NCBI RefSeq assembly: GCF_000712135.1
Contig: NZ_JOOE01000001.1
Location: forward strand, 558,001 to 622,000
Reading direction: 5' to 3'
Source of the DNA: Sphingomonas sp. UNC305MFCol5.2
Lineage (GTDB): Bacteria > Pseudomonadota > Alphaproteobacteria > Sphingomonadales > Sphingomonadaceae
DNA: 64,000 nt
This document shows, piece after piece, positions 8,408-16,630 of this stretch. How positions within the stretch are numbered: position 1 is the stretch's first letter; every line of letters starts with the position of its first letter. Position numbers and translations under genes: made by a program. The notes beneath the pieces were generated by a model. That model was not told the DNA's origin, did not search any database, and saw nothing but the letters and a program-made list of their open reading frames with translations.

Positions 8408-9008
8408 ACCGGTGGTTCATGTGGTCGATGACGACGAGGGTGTTCGCAGTTCCTTGTCCTTCCTGCTGGGATGCTCGGAGATCGCGACCCGCACCTACGA
8501 GACTGCGGTCGAGTTCCTGAAAGCCGTGCCCACCATGGAGCATGGCTGCATCATCACGGACGTGCGGATGCCGCAGATGAGCGGCCTCGAACTGGTCGCG
8601 CGATTGAAGTCGATGGGGGTGGCCGATCCGGTGATCGTCGTGACCGGCCATGCCGATGTCCCCATGGCGATCCAGGCGCTCCATGCCGGGGTGTCCGACT
8701 TCATCGAAAAGCCGTTCAGCGACGAAGCGATCCTGATCGCCGTGCGGACGGCATTGGCCCGCCAGCAAAACCGCGACGAGATCGAGCGGGAGCGTGACGA
8801 GGTACAGCGGCGTCTCGCAACTCTGTCGGGGCGCGAACGCGAGGTTATGGAGCGGCTGATCGAGGGCAAGGCGAACAAGGTGATTGCCTATGACCTCGAT
8901 ATCAGCGCGCGGACCGTCGAGGTGTATCGGGCCAACGTCATGACCAAGATGGATGCGCGTACGCTTTCGGAACTCGTGCGGATGGTGATGATCGCGAGGC
9001 TCACCTAG
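8397..9008 (+). CDS. fixJ: FixJ-type response regulator (pair 1)
   Basis: This is the DNA-binding partner of FixL. The 203-residue protein has a receiver domain with acidic residues at 11-13 and phospho-acceptor Asp55 ([10 protein letters not shown]), Thr in VVTGHAD and Lys in IEKPF. A LuxR/FixJ-type helix-turn-helix follows ([11 protein letters not shown], then [20 protein letters not shown]). The start ATG 8397 has AGGAGG at 8382-8387 and overlaps the end of fixL, so the pair is co-translated. Its recognition helix is almost the same as that of FixJ-2 ([16 protein letters not shown]), so the two regulators may share target sites. It converges with nfu, overlapping it by eight bases. Confidence 0.93.
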   Translation: MPSEPVVHVVDDDEGVRSSLSFLLGCSEIATRTYETAVEFLKAVPTMEHGCIITDVRMPQMSGLELVARLKSMGVADPVIVVTGHADVPMAIQALHAGVSDFIEKPFSDEAILIAVRTALARQQNRDEIERERDEVQRRLATLSGREREVMERLIEGKANKVIAYDLDISARTVEVYRANVMTKMDARTLSELVRMVMIARLT

Positions 9009-9627
9009 GTCCGCCCCATTTTTCCGCGATCCACCGGCGGAACCTGGCCTTCGGATCGGCGTCCTGAACCTGCTCTGGCTCCGCGGCAAGAACACGGGTC
9101 ACTTCCGGAACCCAGCGCCGGATCGACTGCTCGATGCCGCGCTTCAGCGTGATGCTTCCCGACGGGCAGCCGCCGCAGGCGCCGTCCATGCGCACCCAGG
9201 CGGTGCCGTCGGCGGGATCGAAGCGCACGAGGACCGCTTCGCCGCCATCGGCCGCGAGCAATGGCCGTACCCAGCGATCGAGCACATCCTCGATCTGCTG
9301 CTCGATCTCGCCCGTTATTTGAGGCTTGGGCGAAGGTGCCGGCGCCGCGGGTTCGCGATCGCGCTCGAGCGCGTCCGACAAGGCGAAAGCGAGCTCGGGG
9401 CGCAACCGGTCCCAGGTCCATCGCGCGTCCAGGCGCACCGCCGTCACGAAGTCCGCGCCGATGAGCACGCGCGCGATGCCATCGACCGCCAGCAACGCAG
9501 CCGCGATCGGGTCGGCAGCGGCCTGTGCTTTCGTGAACTGGCGCGGCTGCCCGAAAGACAGGCGGCGACCCGGCAGGATGCGCAGGGCGTCGGGATTTGG
9601 TGTCGACTCGAATTCGATGGCGCTCAT
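9001..9627 (-). CDS. NifU/Nfu-type Fe-S cluster scaffold protein
   Basis: The 208-residue protein pairs an N-terminal Nfu domain (FESTPNPDALRILPG near residue 5) with a C-terminal NifU domain carrying the cluster-binding C-x2-C (DGACGGCPSGSITLKRGIE). Such proteins deliver Fe-S clusters to apo-enzymes. Here likely clients are FnrL, NarG, NarH and the CcoG ferredoxin domain, by inference from location. The start ATG at 9627 overlaps the stop of the small upstream gene (ATGA), so the two are coupled. Between the domains a Pro/Ala-rich linker is visible. It converges with fixJ-1. Confidence 0.88.
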   Translation of the reverse strand: MSAIEFESTPNPDALRILPGRRLSFGQPRQFTKAQAAADPIAAALLAVDGIARVLIGADFVTAVRLDARWTWDRLRPELAFALSDALERDREPAAPAPSPKPQITGEIEQQIEDVLDRWVRPLLAADGGEAVLVRFDPADGTAWVRMDGACGGCPSGSITLKRGIEQSIRRWVPEVTRVLAAEPEQVQDADPKARFRRWIAEKWGGPR

Positions 9628-9866
9628 CGCGCGCCGTCCACTCCCGCCGGTCGTGGCTGGAACAGGCGCGTCTGCAGGAGCGCTGAAAGGCTGGACCACA
9701 AGCGGCGGACCCGTGCCAAGGATCTGCGCCGGGCGACGAGGCCGTAGTGCAAATGGCCGGCCCCCACCGTTCCAAAATCGATGGCCGGTAGCGGCGCCAG
9801 CAGCGTAGCCGTCGGCCAAACGGCTGCTATCTCGCGCGAAGTGAGTGCATGTCGGGTCGGAAACAT
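9624..9866 (-). CDS. Small hypothetical protein coupled to nfu
   Basis: This 80-residue protein (MFPTRHALTSREIAAVW...) matches no family I know. The ATG at 9866 is preceded by AGGAG six bases upstream, and its stop overlaps the nfu start in an ATGA junction, which together argue for a real gene. The N-terminal half is mixed hydrophobic and the C-terminal half is Arg-rich. It lies 75 bp downstream of the dyad at 9942-9961, the same spacing and orientation as norZ has to its dyad, so it may belong to the same nitric-oxide or denitrification response. Confidence 0.6.
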   Translation of the reverse strand: MFPTRHALTSREIAAVWPTATLLAPLPAIDFGTVGAGHLHYGLVARRRSLARVRRLWSSLSALLQTRLFQPRPAGVDGAR

Positions 9867-9941
9867 GTCACGCTCCTGGGCCATGTCGGTCAGAGTTGCG
9901 GAATGCGCCCGGGAATCGCTTCGGCAAACTGGGATGTTGCC

Positions 9942-9961
9942 CCTAGGGTGGCTACCGGAGC
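9942..9961. promoter_or_regulatory. 20-bp dyad between the nfu unit and nnrU
   Basis: CCTAGGGTGGCTACCGGAGC keeps the CCTAGGGT and ACCGGAG arms of the fixL-1 and norZ sites and differs mainly in the N4 centre. It ends 38 bp before the nnrU GTG and 75 bp from the divergent small gene. Confidence 0.6.
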
Positions 9962-9999
9962 CCCGGCTTCGCACCAGCGATCACCTTGTGGGAGGTAAC

Positions 10000-10688
10000 G
10001 TGCTCGAGTTCATTGCGGCGCTCGCGGCGTTTCTGGTCAGCCACAGCATCCCTGCCCGACCCGCTATACGGGCATGGCTGGCAGCGCATCTGGGAGAGCG
10101 CGGCTATCTCATCGGTTATTCCTGCTCTCGCTGGCCCTTCTCGCCTGGCTGCTCAGCGCCGCTGCACGGGCACCGTTCCTTCCGCTGTGGGACGTCGCGA
10201 TCTGGCAATATTATGCACCGATCGCGCTCATGCTGCCGGCCTTCCTTTTGCTGGCAGGCGGCGCGATCTGCCCCAACCCCCTGTCGATCAGCTTCAGCGG
10301 CAGGAAGTTCGACCCCGCCCGCCCCGGCATCGTCGCGATCACGCGGCACCCCTTGTTGTGGGCGTTCGCGCTTTGGGCGTTCGCGCACGTCGTCCCCAAC
10401 GGCGATCTCGTTTCCGTCGTCATGTTCGGCGGCTTTGGTGGTTTCGCGCTGCTGGCAATGCCGATCGTCGACCGCCGCAAACGCCGCGCCCTGGGAACGC
10501 AATGGGGGGTGCTGGCGCAGCGCACCAGCCTGTTCCCCTTCGCCGCACTGCCCGGTGGCCGCGCACGCGCGCGCTGGCGCAGGGGCGACCTCGCCGGCAC
10601 CCTCGCTTTCGGGAGCGGGCTCTATGCAGGGCTGCTCTGGCTGCATCCCTGGTTATTCGGCCCCGATCCCAAAATCGCGTTCGGCTGA
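10000..10688 (+). pseudogene. nnrU: nnrU, NnrU-family membrane protein with a one-base frameshift
   Basis: NnrU is an integral membrane protein found with nitrite/NO reductase genes and needed for denitrification in some species. The start is GTG 10000 with GGGAGG just upstream; the first 40 residues (LEFIAALAAFLVSHSIPARP, then LGERGYLIGYS) are NnrU-like. At about 10120-10122 the reading frame must shift to continue as LLSLALLAWLL and the rest of the family pattern (PGIVAITRHPLLWAF, WAFAHVVPNGDL), ending at 10688. Adding one C to the CC at 10121-10122 restores one 229-residue frame. Either the gene is newly broken or the base was missed in sequencing. Several membrane spans are visible in the second part. 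Confidence 0.8.
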
Positions 10689-10690
10689 GA

Positions 10691-11890
10691 TCACGGCTTT
10701 CCATCTGGCCGCGGCCCGAGCAGCTTCGGCCCGTAAGCGAGCACGAAGAGGAGGAAGGAAGCCCCCCAGAGCGTGCCCGCGGCAGCGATCGTGGAGCCGT
10801 AGTCGAACGGAAGCATCGGAGCCGCGAAGCGAAGCGCCGCGCCTGCGGTGACCAGTGCGTAGATTGCCTGCGTCCACCCGTCCGCACGCAGTTCGCGGCC
10901 GGTATGGCCAAGGCTTGCCCGCGTCATCACCGCCAGCGTCATCGACGCCATCGCGCCCGCGCTCAGTGCGTGCATCGCGGCCGAGACGGGAATACACCAG
11001 ATGAAATAGCTTCCACCGAGCAACAGCAGTCCAAGCGGCAGCCACGCATAGGAAATGTGCAGGATAAGGACGATCGGCTCGCGCCAGGTCCGCAGCCCGG
11101 ACCAGCGTGCGAGGCGAGCCGTCTGCAGAAGGCCGGCGGCGATCAGCAGCGCGCCGCTCACCCGAGCGTCGGGCAAAGCTGCCCAGGCCAGCAGCGAGGC
11201 CACGGTCACTGCCAGCGCGGCGATGTCGAAGCGGTTCATCTGCGGCGGAAGGCGCCCGCCCTCCCCCGCTTTGGTCAACCAGTTCCGCGTGAAGGCCGGA
11301 ATGATCCGTCCGCCGATCAGCGAGACGAGAAGCAGGACAATGGCGAAGCCGAGCCGCCATCCGAGCCCGGCAGGTACGCCCACGCCCAAGGCTTCGACAT
11401 GGTCCAGCGCGTTCGCAACGGCGAACAGGCTGACGGCAAAGACGACCAGCAGGTTCCGGTTTTTGGCGGCGAGCACTTCGTGCGCCGCCATGACCGCAAG
11501 CAGGACGAGAAACCCGACGTCGAGCGCAATCGCGAGCACCGCGCCGGTGATGGTCGAGAAGAGAATCGCCACGCGCGCGAGGAGCCAGAGCGCCGCCAGG
11601 CAGGCGAGCCTGCTCCCCGCGACGGGAGGTCGCCCGGTCCAGTTGGGAATAGCGGTCAGGAGGAAGCCGGCGATGATCGCGCCCAGATAGCCGAACAGCA
11701 TCTCGTGGCGGTGCCAGGCGAGCGGATCGAAATGGGTCGGCAATGCGAGCTTGCCTGCCATCGCCAGTATCCAGAGCGCGACAACGACCATCGCCCAGAC
11801 CGCGCCGCCGAGGAAGAAGGGACGGAACCCGCCTCGCAGGAACGGAGGGATCCGCCTGGAATCCTGGTGCGTCTGGCCGTGGGCGTTCAT
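10691..11890 (-). CDS. nnrS: NnrS-family haem-copper membrane protein (copy 1)
   Basis: NnrS proteins are 12-span inner membrane haem- and copper-containing proteins linked to nitric oxide tolerance. This 399-residue copy shows the family patterns FRPFFLGGA near residue 25, WHRHEMLFGY, GFLLTAIPNWTGRP, GGRIIPAFTRNW and MTLAVMTRASLGHTGR. The ATG at 11890 starts just before the short cytosolic leader. It lies downstream of norZ on the same strand, with a hairpin between them. A second paralogue is at 27973-29208; identity between the two is limited to the motifs. Confidence 0.93.
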   Translation of the reverse strand: MNAHGQTHQDSRRIPPFLRGGFRPFFLGGAVWAMVVVALWILAMAGKLALPTHFDPLAWHRHEMLFGYLGAIIAGFLLTAIPNWTGRPPVAGSRLACLAALWLLARVAILFSTITGAVLAIALDVGFLVLLAVMAAHEVLAAKNRNLLVVFAVSLFAVANALDHVEALGVGVPAGLGWRLGFAIVLLLVSLIGGRIIPAFTRNWLTKAGEGGRLPPQMNRFDIAALAVTVASLLAWAALPDARVSGALLIAAGLLQTARLARWSGLRTWREPIVLILHISYAWLPLGLLLLGGSYFIWCIPVSAAMHALSAGAMASMTLAVMTRASLGHTGRELRADGWTQAIYALVTAGAALRFAAPMLPFDYGSTIAAAGTLWGASFLLFVLAYGPKLLGPRPDGKP

Positions 11891-11916
11891 TGCTCGAATC
11901 CTGTCTTGAAGAAAAT

Positions 11917-11945
11917 GGGGCCGGCTCCCCTGGAAAGCCGGCCCC
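11917..11945 (-). terminator. Hairpin terminator between norZ and nnrS
   Basis: Perfect 10-bp stem GGGGCCGGCT/AGCCGGCCCC with a nine-base loop, followed on the minus strand by ATTTTC. It starts 10 bp after the norZ stop and could limit read-through into nnrS. Confidence 0.7.
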
Positions 11946-11954
11946 CTGGTGCTC

Positions 11955-14228
11955 TCACTCCGCTGGCACCAGCTCCGGCCGCGGGTAGCGTGCGCCGCGG
12001 TTTCCGCGCACGAGCAGCAGCCGTGCCAGAAACAGCGCCAGCAGGATCGCTCCCAGGCCGAAGACGATGTCGCCCGGCACACGCAACCAGACGAGAGTTT
12101 CCATGGTCTGGCTGTGGACGACAGCCGGCGAGCGCGCATACCAGAAGCCGTTGGTGACGCTGTGATAGGCCTGGTACAGGCCGGACGGGACGAGGCTCAG
12201 GAACACCATCATCGCCAGCCCGAGGTTGAGCGCCCAGAAGGTCGGCTTGAGGATCGCGTCCGACCAGGCCGCCTCGCGGAATGCGGTGCGCAGGCAGAAC
12301 AGCATCAGGCCGATTCCGAGCATTCCGTACACGCCGAAGAGCGCGGCATGGCCGTGGCTCGCCGTCATGTTCAGGCCCTGGATATAATAAAGCGAGATCG
12401 GCGGATTGATCGAGAAGCCGAGGATTCCCGCGCCCACCAGGTTCCAGAACGACACCGCCACGAAGAACAGGATCGGCCATTTATAGGTCTGAACCCAGGG
12501 CGCCGCTTTGGTCATCCGGTAGTTGTGAAGCGCCTCGACGCCCAGCAACGACAGCGGCACGACCTCGAGCGCGGAGAACATCGCGCCCCAGGCAATGATC
12601 GGCGTGGTGGTACCGGAGAAGTAGAGGTGGTGGAGCGTGCCGAGAATGCCGCCGGTCAGGAACACCGCGGTCGAGAAGACCACCGCCGTGTTCGCCGCAC
12701 GGGCGCGCACCAGCCCGAGCCCCGCGAAGATGAGCGCGATCACTGCAGTCGCGAACACTTCGAAGAAGCCCTCGACCCAGAGATGGACCACCCACCAGCG
12801 GAAATACTCGATCATCGACAACGGGCTGTGACGGCCCCAGGTCAATGCCGCGCCGAAGAACAGGCCGATGCAGACCGTCGAGACGAACACCATGCCGATG
12901 AGCCCGCGGCTCTCCGAGGGAGTCTTCAGCGCCGGCCAGAGCGCACGGCCGACAAGGGTCAGCCAGATCATCAGTCCGGCGAACAGCAGGATCGCCCAGA
13001 AGCGGCCGAGATCGACGAACTCATAGCCCATATGGCCGAACCAGAAGTTCGCGCCATGACCGAGCTTTTGCTGAATGCCCATCCACTCACCGGCGAACGA
13101 GCCGATCACGACGACCAGCAACGCGACCCACAACACATTCACGCCAAGCCGCTGGAATTTGGGCTCGTGCCCGGACAGCATCGGCGCGACGTAGAGCCCG
13201 GTCGCGAGCCACGCGGTGGCGATCCAGAAGATGCCGAGTTGGGTGTGCCAGGTGCGGGTGAGCGCGTAGGGGATGACGTCGGAGATCGCGACGCCGTAAA
13301 AGTCCTGCCCCTCGACGGCGTAATGTGCGGTGATTGCACCCAGCAATACCTGGGTCAGGAACAGGCCGATAACGGTGATGAAGTATTTCGTCGTCGCCTT
13401 CATGGACGGCGTCGGCTTCATCCCGAGCAGCGGGTCCCTGGCAGGAGCGACCGCATGTTCCTCCTCACCATGACGCGCCTGGTACCAGGTGAGCCAGCCC
13501 ACACCGGCGATCAGGAACAGTACGCTTGCGATCGACCACATCCCAAGCGAGGCCGAAGGCGTGTTGCCGACCAGCGGATCGTGCGGCCAGTTGTTGGTGT
13601 AGCTGATCGTCTCGCCTGGCCGATTGGTGACGCTGGTCCAGGCCGTCCAGAAGAAGAAGGCGCCGATATTGGCACGATCCTTGTCGCTCCTCAGCGAGCG
13701 CTCGGGGATCGCATAGTCGATCCGGAGCGCGCGGAGCGCGGGGTCGCTGCTGAAGAGCTTCGCATAATGATCCGCGATCTGGCGGATCGCCTGAGCCCGC
13801 TCCGGCGAGACGGTGATGGTTCCGTTGGCGGGATCGTAGAGATTGGTCCGCAGCTCATTCTTGAGCCGCTCCTTCAGGCCAGCCTGCTCCTCGGAGCGGA
13901 GCTGCGCGAAGGGCTTGCCTTCGTCCTTCCTCGCCCAGATGTCGAGAAGGGCCATCGACTCGCGATGGAGCCAATCGGCGCCCCAGTCGGGCGCGACATA
14001 GCCGCCATGTCCCCAGACAGAGCCAAGTTCCATGCCGCCGAGCGTCTGCCAGGCTTCGCGGCCGGACTGGATGTCGGCCCTGGTGTAGAGGGTTTCGCCG
14101 CGCGTCGTCGCAACGGATTCGGGCACCGGCGGTGCCTTCACGTAGATTTCCCGGCCGATGAGGCCGAGGACTGCGAACGAGAGCAGGAATATCCCTCCCA
14201 GCCACAGCCAAAGCTTCCTTGAGTTCAT
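11955..14228 (-). CDS. norZ: Quinol-dependent nitric oxide reductase (single-chain qNOR)
   Basis: This inner-membrane enzyme reduces two NO to N2O with electrons taken directly from quinol. The 757-residue chain is the fused form: an N-terminal span plus periplasmic cytochrome-c-like fold without a haem c motif (residues about 1-210), then the 12-span haem-copper core with TRTWHTQLGIFW, the catalytic-helix motif HLWVEGFFEVF, LHHLYFSG, and the haem-ligand helix around NMTASHGHAALFGVYG. The ATG at 14228 has GGGGG nine bases upstream. The promoter holds a 20-bp dyad (14306-14325) and a good FNR box (14378-14391). Direct use of quinol means no cytochrome c partner is needed. Confidence 0.96.
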   Translation of the reverse strand: MNSRKLWLWLGGIFLLSFAVLGLIGREIYVKAPPVPESVATTRGETLYTRADIQSGREAWQTLGGMELGSVWGHGGYVAPDWGADWLHRESMALLDIWARKDEGKPFAQLRSEEQAGLKERLKNELRTNLYDPANGTITVSPERAQAIRQIADHYAKLFSSDPALRALRIDYAIPERSLRSDKDRANIGAFFFWTAWTSVTNRPGETISYTNNWPHDPLVGNTPSASLGMWSIASVLFLIAGVGWLTWYQARHGEEEHAVAPARDPLLGMKPTPSMKATTKYFITVIGLFLTQVLLGAITAHYAVEGQDFYGVAISDVIPYALTRTWHTQLGIFWIATAWLATGLYVAPMLSGHEPKFQRLGVNVLWVALLVVVIGSFAGEWMGIQQKLGHGANFWFGHMGYEFVDLGRFWAILLFAGLMIWLTLVGRALWPALKTPSESRGLIGMVFVSTVCIGLFFGAALTWGRHSPLSMIEYFRWWVVHLWVEGFFEVFATAVIALIFAGLGLVRARAANTAVVFSTAVFLTGGILGTLHHLYFSGTTTPIIAWGAMFSALEVVPLSLLGVEALHNYRMTKAAPWVQTYKWPILFFVAVSFWNLVGAGILGFSINPPISLYYIQGLNMTASHGHAALFGVYGMLGIGLMLFCLRTAFREAAWSDAILKPTFWALNLGLAMMVFLSLVPSGLYQAYHSVTNGFWYARSPAVVHSQTMETLVWLRVPGDIVFGLGAILLALFLARLLLVRGNRGARYPRPELVPAE

Positions 14229-14305
14229 CGTCTTAGCCCCCACGCAGGGTTTGAGGAGGCTCGGGCATAGGAATTCGCCCGATCGCCGGACATTCGGGAG
14301 CGCGA

Positions 14306-14325
14306 CCTAGGGTACGCACCGGAGG
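14306..14325. promoter_or_regulatory. 20-bp dyad in the norZ promoter
   Basis: CCTAGGGTACGCACCGGAGG, identical to the fixL-1 site at 6863-6882. It ends 77 bp upstream of the norZ ATG and lies 52 bp inside the FNR box, so two regulators may act together. Confidence 0.65.
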
Positions 14326-14377
14326 GGAAAGCCCGGATTTGCTGCCCGGCGTGCGCCAGCGTATACCGCTCGCGAAT

Positions 14378-14391
14378 TTGACCTGCATCAA
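14378..14391. promoter_or_regulatory. FNR box upstream of norZ
   Basis: TTGACCTGCATCAA matches TTGAT-N4-ATCAA at nine of ten positions and lies about 150 bp upstream of the norZ start. Confidence 0.7.
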
Positions 14392-14717
14392 ATCGGCTCC
14401 GGGACCTGGCTCGCCACGGGATCCTCGCGCATGTCGTGATGGTGTATGTGCGAAAAGCGCCGCCGTATCTTTGCCCCTATCCTGCGCGGGTCACCAGTCC
14501 CCGTCGCGGGCATACGCGCGGGGGTGAAACATCCCGGAAAGACGAAGCGCGTCCGTACGCTGCCCGGGCCCCGGGGCTCTTACGTCGAGCTGATTCGTTT
14601 TGGACCGTGCCGCGCAGGGACCGAACGACCCTGCTTCACATGTCCCTGCCACGGCCAGTTGTGATGATCGCGCTGACCAACGCCCTCTCCGGCAGCAACC
14701 GGCCGCCGTTTGCCGGG
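14392..14717. other. Non-coding stretch between norZ promoter and the hydroxylase gene
   Basis: About 325 bp. Short frames exist on both strands but none has a ribosome site, a domain or a protein-like composition. No terminator of note was seen. Confidence 0.45.
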
Positions 14718-15887
14718 TCAGCGGCGTGCCAGGAGCATCGCGACGCTGCGTTGCGCGATCGGCAGCCGCCTGGCCGCCCGCAGGAGCGCCGAGCGCGCGA
14801 CGCGCGAGACGGGATCCTCGCGCGTGAAGAGCCCCACGATCCCGTTGGTGCCGTCGTAGATCGGACGGCACGCCAGCTTGTGAAGAAGCTCATAGCGCCG
14901 AAGGCCGCGCGTGCTGCCGGGATCCGCGGCCTGGCTGGCGGTACGAAGTATCTCCCTTGCGAGACCGTTCGCGCCGAGCAGTCCCAGATTGAAACCATGC
15001 GCGGTCACCGGGTGCATGCCCACGGCGGCGTCGCCGACGAGCGCGGCGCGCTGCGCGACGAAGCGGTGCGACCACGTCACCGCAAGCGGATAGGCATGCC
15101 GTGTGCTGATCAGCCGCATTTCCCCCAGCCGCCAGCCAAACCGCCGGCCCATCTCCCCGTTGAACGCCTCGGGATCGAGGCCGGCGAGGCGTTCAGCCTC
15201 GCGTGACGGCAGCGTGACGACCGCAGAGGAAGTGCGCCCGTTCAACGGGAGCAGGGCCAGTGTCTGGTGATGATCGAACCATTCCGTCGCGACGCGGCGA
15301 TGGTCGCGTTCGTGTTCCATGCGGCATACCAGCATCGACCGGCCCGTATGATGTATCTGCGCGTCGATCCCCAGCATGTTGCGGACCGGCGACATGCGCG
15401 AGTCCGCGGCAACGACGAGGCGGGATCGCAGCGTGCGTCCATCCGCGAGCCCGACTTCGGCCTGTCGCGCGCCGGAACGTACCGCCACCACCTCGGTATC
15501 GGCGAGGATCTGGATGTCTGGCCGTGCAACCACCGCATCGTACAATTCGCGCCGGATACGCTGGTTCGACACAAGCCAGCCCAGCACGCCCTCGATCCGC
15601 CCGCCGCGCTCGAACGCGAGCGTGACCGGCGACGCGCCATTCAGCACCTCGGCCCGCCGCAAAGGGGCCACTTCGGTCGCCGGGAACCGCTGCCAGACGC
15701 ACAGTTCATCCAGAATGCGCTTCGAACGGCGAGTCAGTGCGATCTCGCGGCCATCGAATGGCGGGTCGGCCAGATTCTCCAGCGCCAGACGCTCGACCAC
15801 GGTGATGGCGAGACCGTTCCCCGAGAGCGACGCGGCGAGGCTCAGCCCGGCGGGGCCGCCTCCAACGATGACGATGTCGGCTTCCAT
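14718..15887 (-). CDS. FAD-dependent UbiH/UbiM-type hydroxylase
   Basis: The 389-residue protein is a flavin monooxygenase of the UbiH/COQ6 group. An N-terminal Rossmann GxGxxG is at residues 8-13 (IVGGGPAGLSLA), and the second FAD motif is LVGDAAVGMHPVTAHGFNLGL near 290, the GD-x-AH-x-P type pattern of ubiquinone hydroxylases. It most likely hydroxylates a ring position during ubiquinone synthesis; the compact length and family feel suit UbiM, but the exact ring position cannot be read from sequence. The reaction consumes O2, so in this anaerobic neighbourhood it may keep quinone synthesis running at traces of oxygen. It is followed by no obvious partner gene. Confidence 0.8.
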   Translation of the reverse strand: MEADIVIVGGGPAGLSLAASLSGNGLAITVVERLALENLADPPFDGREIALTRRSKRILDELCVWQRFPATEVAPLRRAEVLNGASPVTLAFERGGRIEGVLGWLVSNQRIRRELYDAVVARPDIQILADTEVVAVRSGARQAEVGLADGRTLRSRLVVAADSRMSPVRNMLGIDAQIHHTGRSMLVCRMEHERDHRRVATEWFDHHQTLALLPLNGRTSSAVVTLPSREAERLAGLDPEAFNGEMGRRFGWRLGEMRLISTRHAYPLAVTWSHRFVAQRAALVGDAAVGMHPVTAHGFNLGLLGANGLAREILRTASQAADPGSTRGLRRYELLHKLACRPIYDGTNGIVGLFTREDPVSRVARSALLRAARRLPIAQRSVAMLLARR

Positions 15888-16087
15888 CTTGCGCTCCCTT
15901 TCACCGGAGCCTGGCGCGAACCTGAAAAGGCCAAAATGCGCTGAATCAAATCTGATATGCTACGCGTCGCCGCCAGCAAGAGGGCGGCCGCCCGGGAAGT
16001 ACGGGATCCGCGGGAGCAATCGATCAGACGTCAGATCTCGCAAGGGACACCAGCGTTGCTCGAGGCACGACCTCGATCAGCCGGAGC

Positions 16088-16297
16088 TCAGATCGCGAGA
16101 TAGACAGTGAGCAGGATGCAGAATGCTGCGACGATGAGCCATATCAGTGGCCATCCTTTTCCCTCGCTTCCGCTCGCCGACGCGGTCTCGATGGGTGCAG
16201 GCGTCGTTCGATCGGTATTGAAGGTCGTGTCGGTGGTGCGCTTCAGCGCAGGGTTGAGCGGCGTATCAGCCACGGCATCCCGGTCCTTGTCGCTCAT
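16088..16297 (-). CDS. Small single-span membrane protein at end of nar operon
   Basis: This 69-residue protein has a polar, Thr/Asp-rich N-terminal part (about 48 residues) and one C-terminal membrane span (WPLIWLIVAAFCILLTVYLA). No family was recognised. It starts 12 bp after the stop of the 16310-16630 gene on the same strand, so it is probably the last gene of the nar transcript. A tail-anchored accessory of the nitrate reductase complex would fit but is speculation. Confidence 0.6.
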   Translation of the reverse strand: MSDKDRDAVADTPLNPALKRTTDTTFNTDRTTPAPIETASASGSEGKGWPLIWLIVAAFCILLTVYLAI

Positions 16298-16309
16298 CGC
16301 GATTTCCTC

Positions 16310-16630
16310 TCACACCGCTTCGCTGCGGCCGGCAGAATGATGCGCGCAGGCGGGCACGGTCAAGCGCCACTGAACCATGCCCAGAAGGCATACGGTGCCT
16401 GGGTCCGCGTCGTCGCGGATTGCCGAAGTGAGCGTGGCCCAGTCGTCCGCATCCGCGAACCGCGCAAAGTCGGCGACCGCGGCCCGCACGAAGGAGGTCG
16501 GGCTCATCCCTTCCCCCGCCGCCGCTTCCGCCACTTGCCGGGCTGCCTCGGGGTTTGCTCCGCGCAGCCAGGCCTCGAACGGGCCGGCGGCGTCGCGCGC
16601 CGATGCGAGGATGTCGCCGAGCATCGGCAT
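16310..16630 (-). CDS. Hypothetical protein of the nar operon
   Basis: The 106-residue protein is Ala-rich and predicted helical (LGDILASARDAAGPFEAWLR; DFARFADADDWATLT), with three cysteines or histidines near its C-terminus. It has no signal peptide. Its start overlaps the stop of ppiC, continuing the chain of overlapping genes from narG onward, so co-expression with nitrate reductase is likely. I do not recognise the family. Confidence 0.6.
   Translation of the reverse strand: MPMLGDILASARDAAGPFEAWLRGANPEAARQVAEAAAGEGMSPTSFVRAAVADFARFADADDWATLTSAIRDDADPGTVCLLGMVQWRLTVPACAHHSAGRSEAV

Noticed and set aside
11949..14222. 757-codon plus-strand frame over norZ
   Set aside because: Antisense shadow; norZ on the minus strand has all family motifs.
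14446..14871. Several frames upstream of norZ on both strands
   Set aside because: No ribosome sites, poor composition and mutual overlap; no evidence for a gene.
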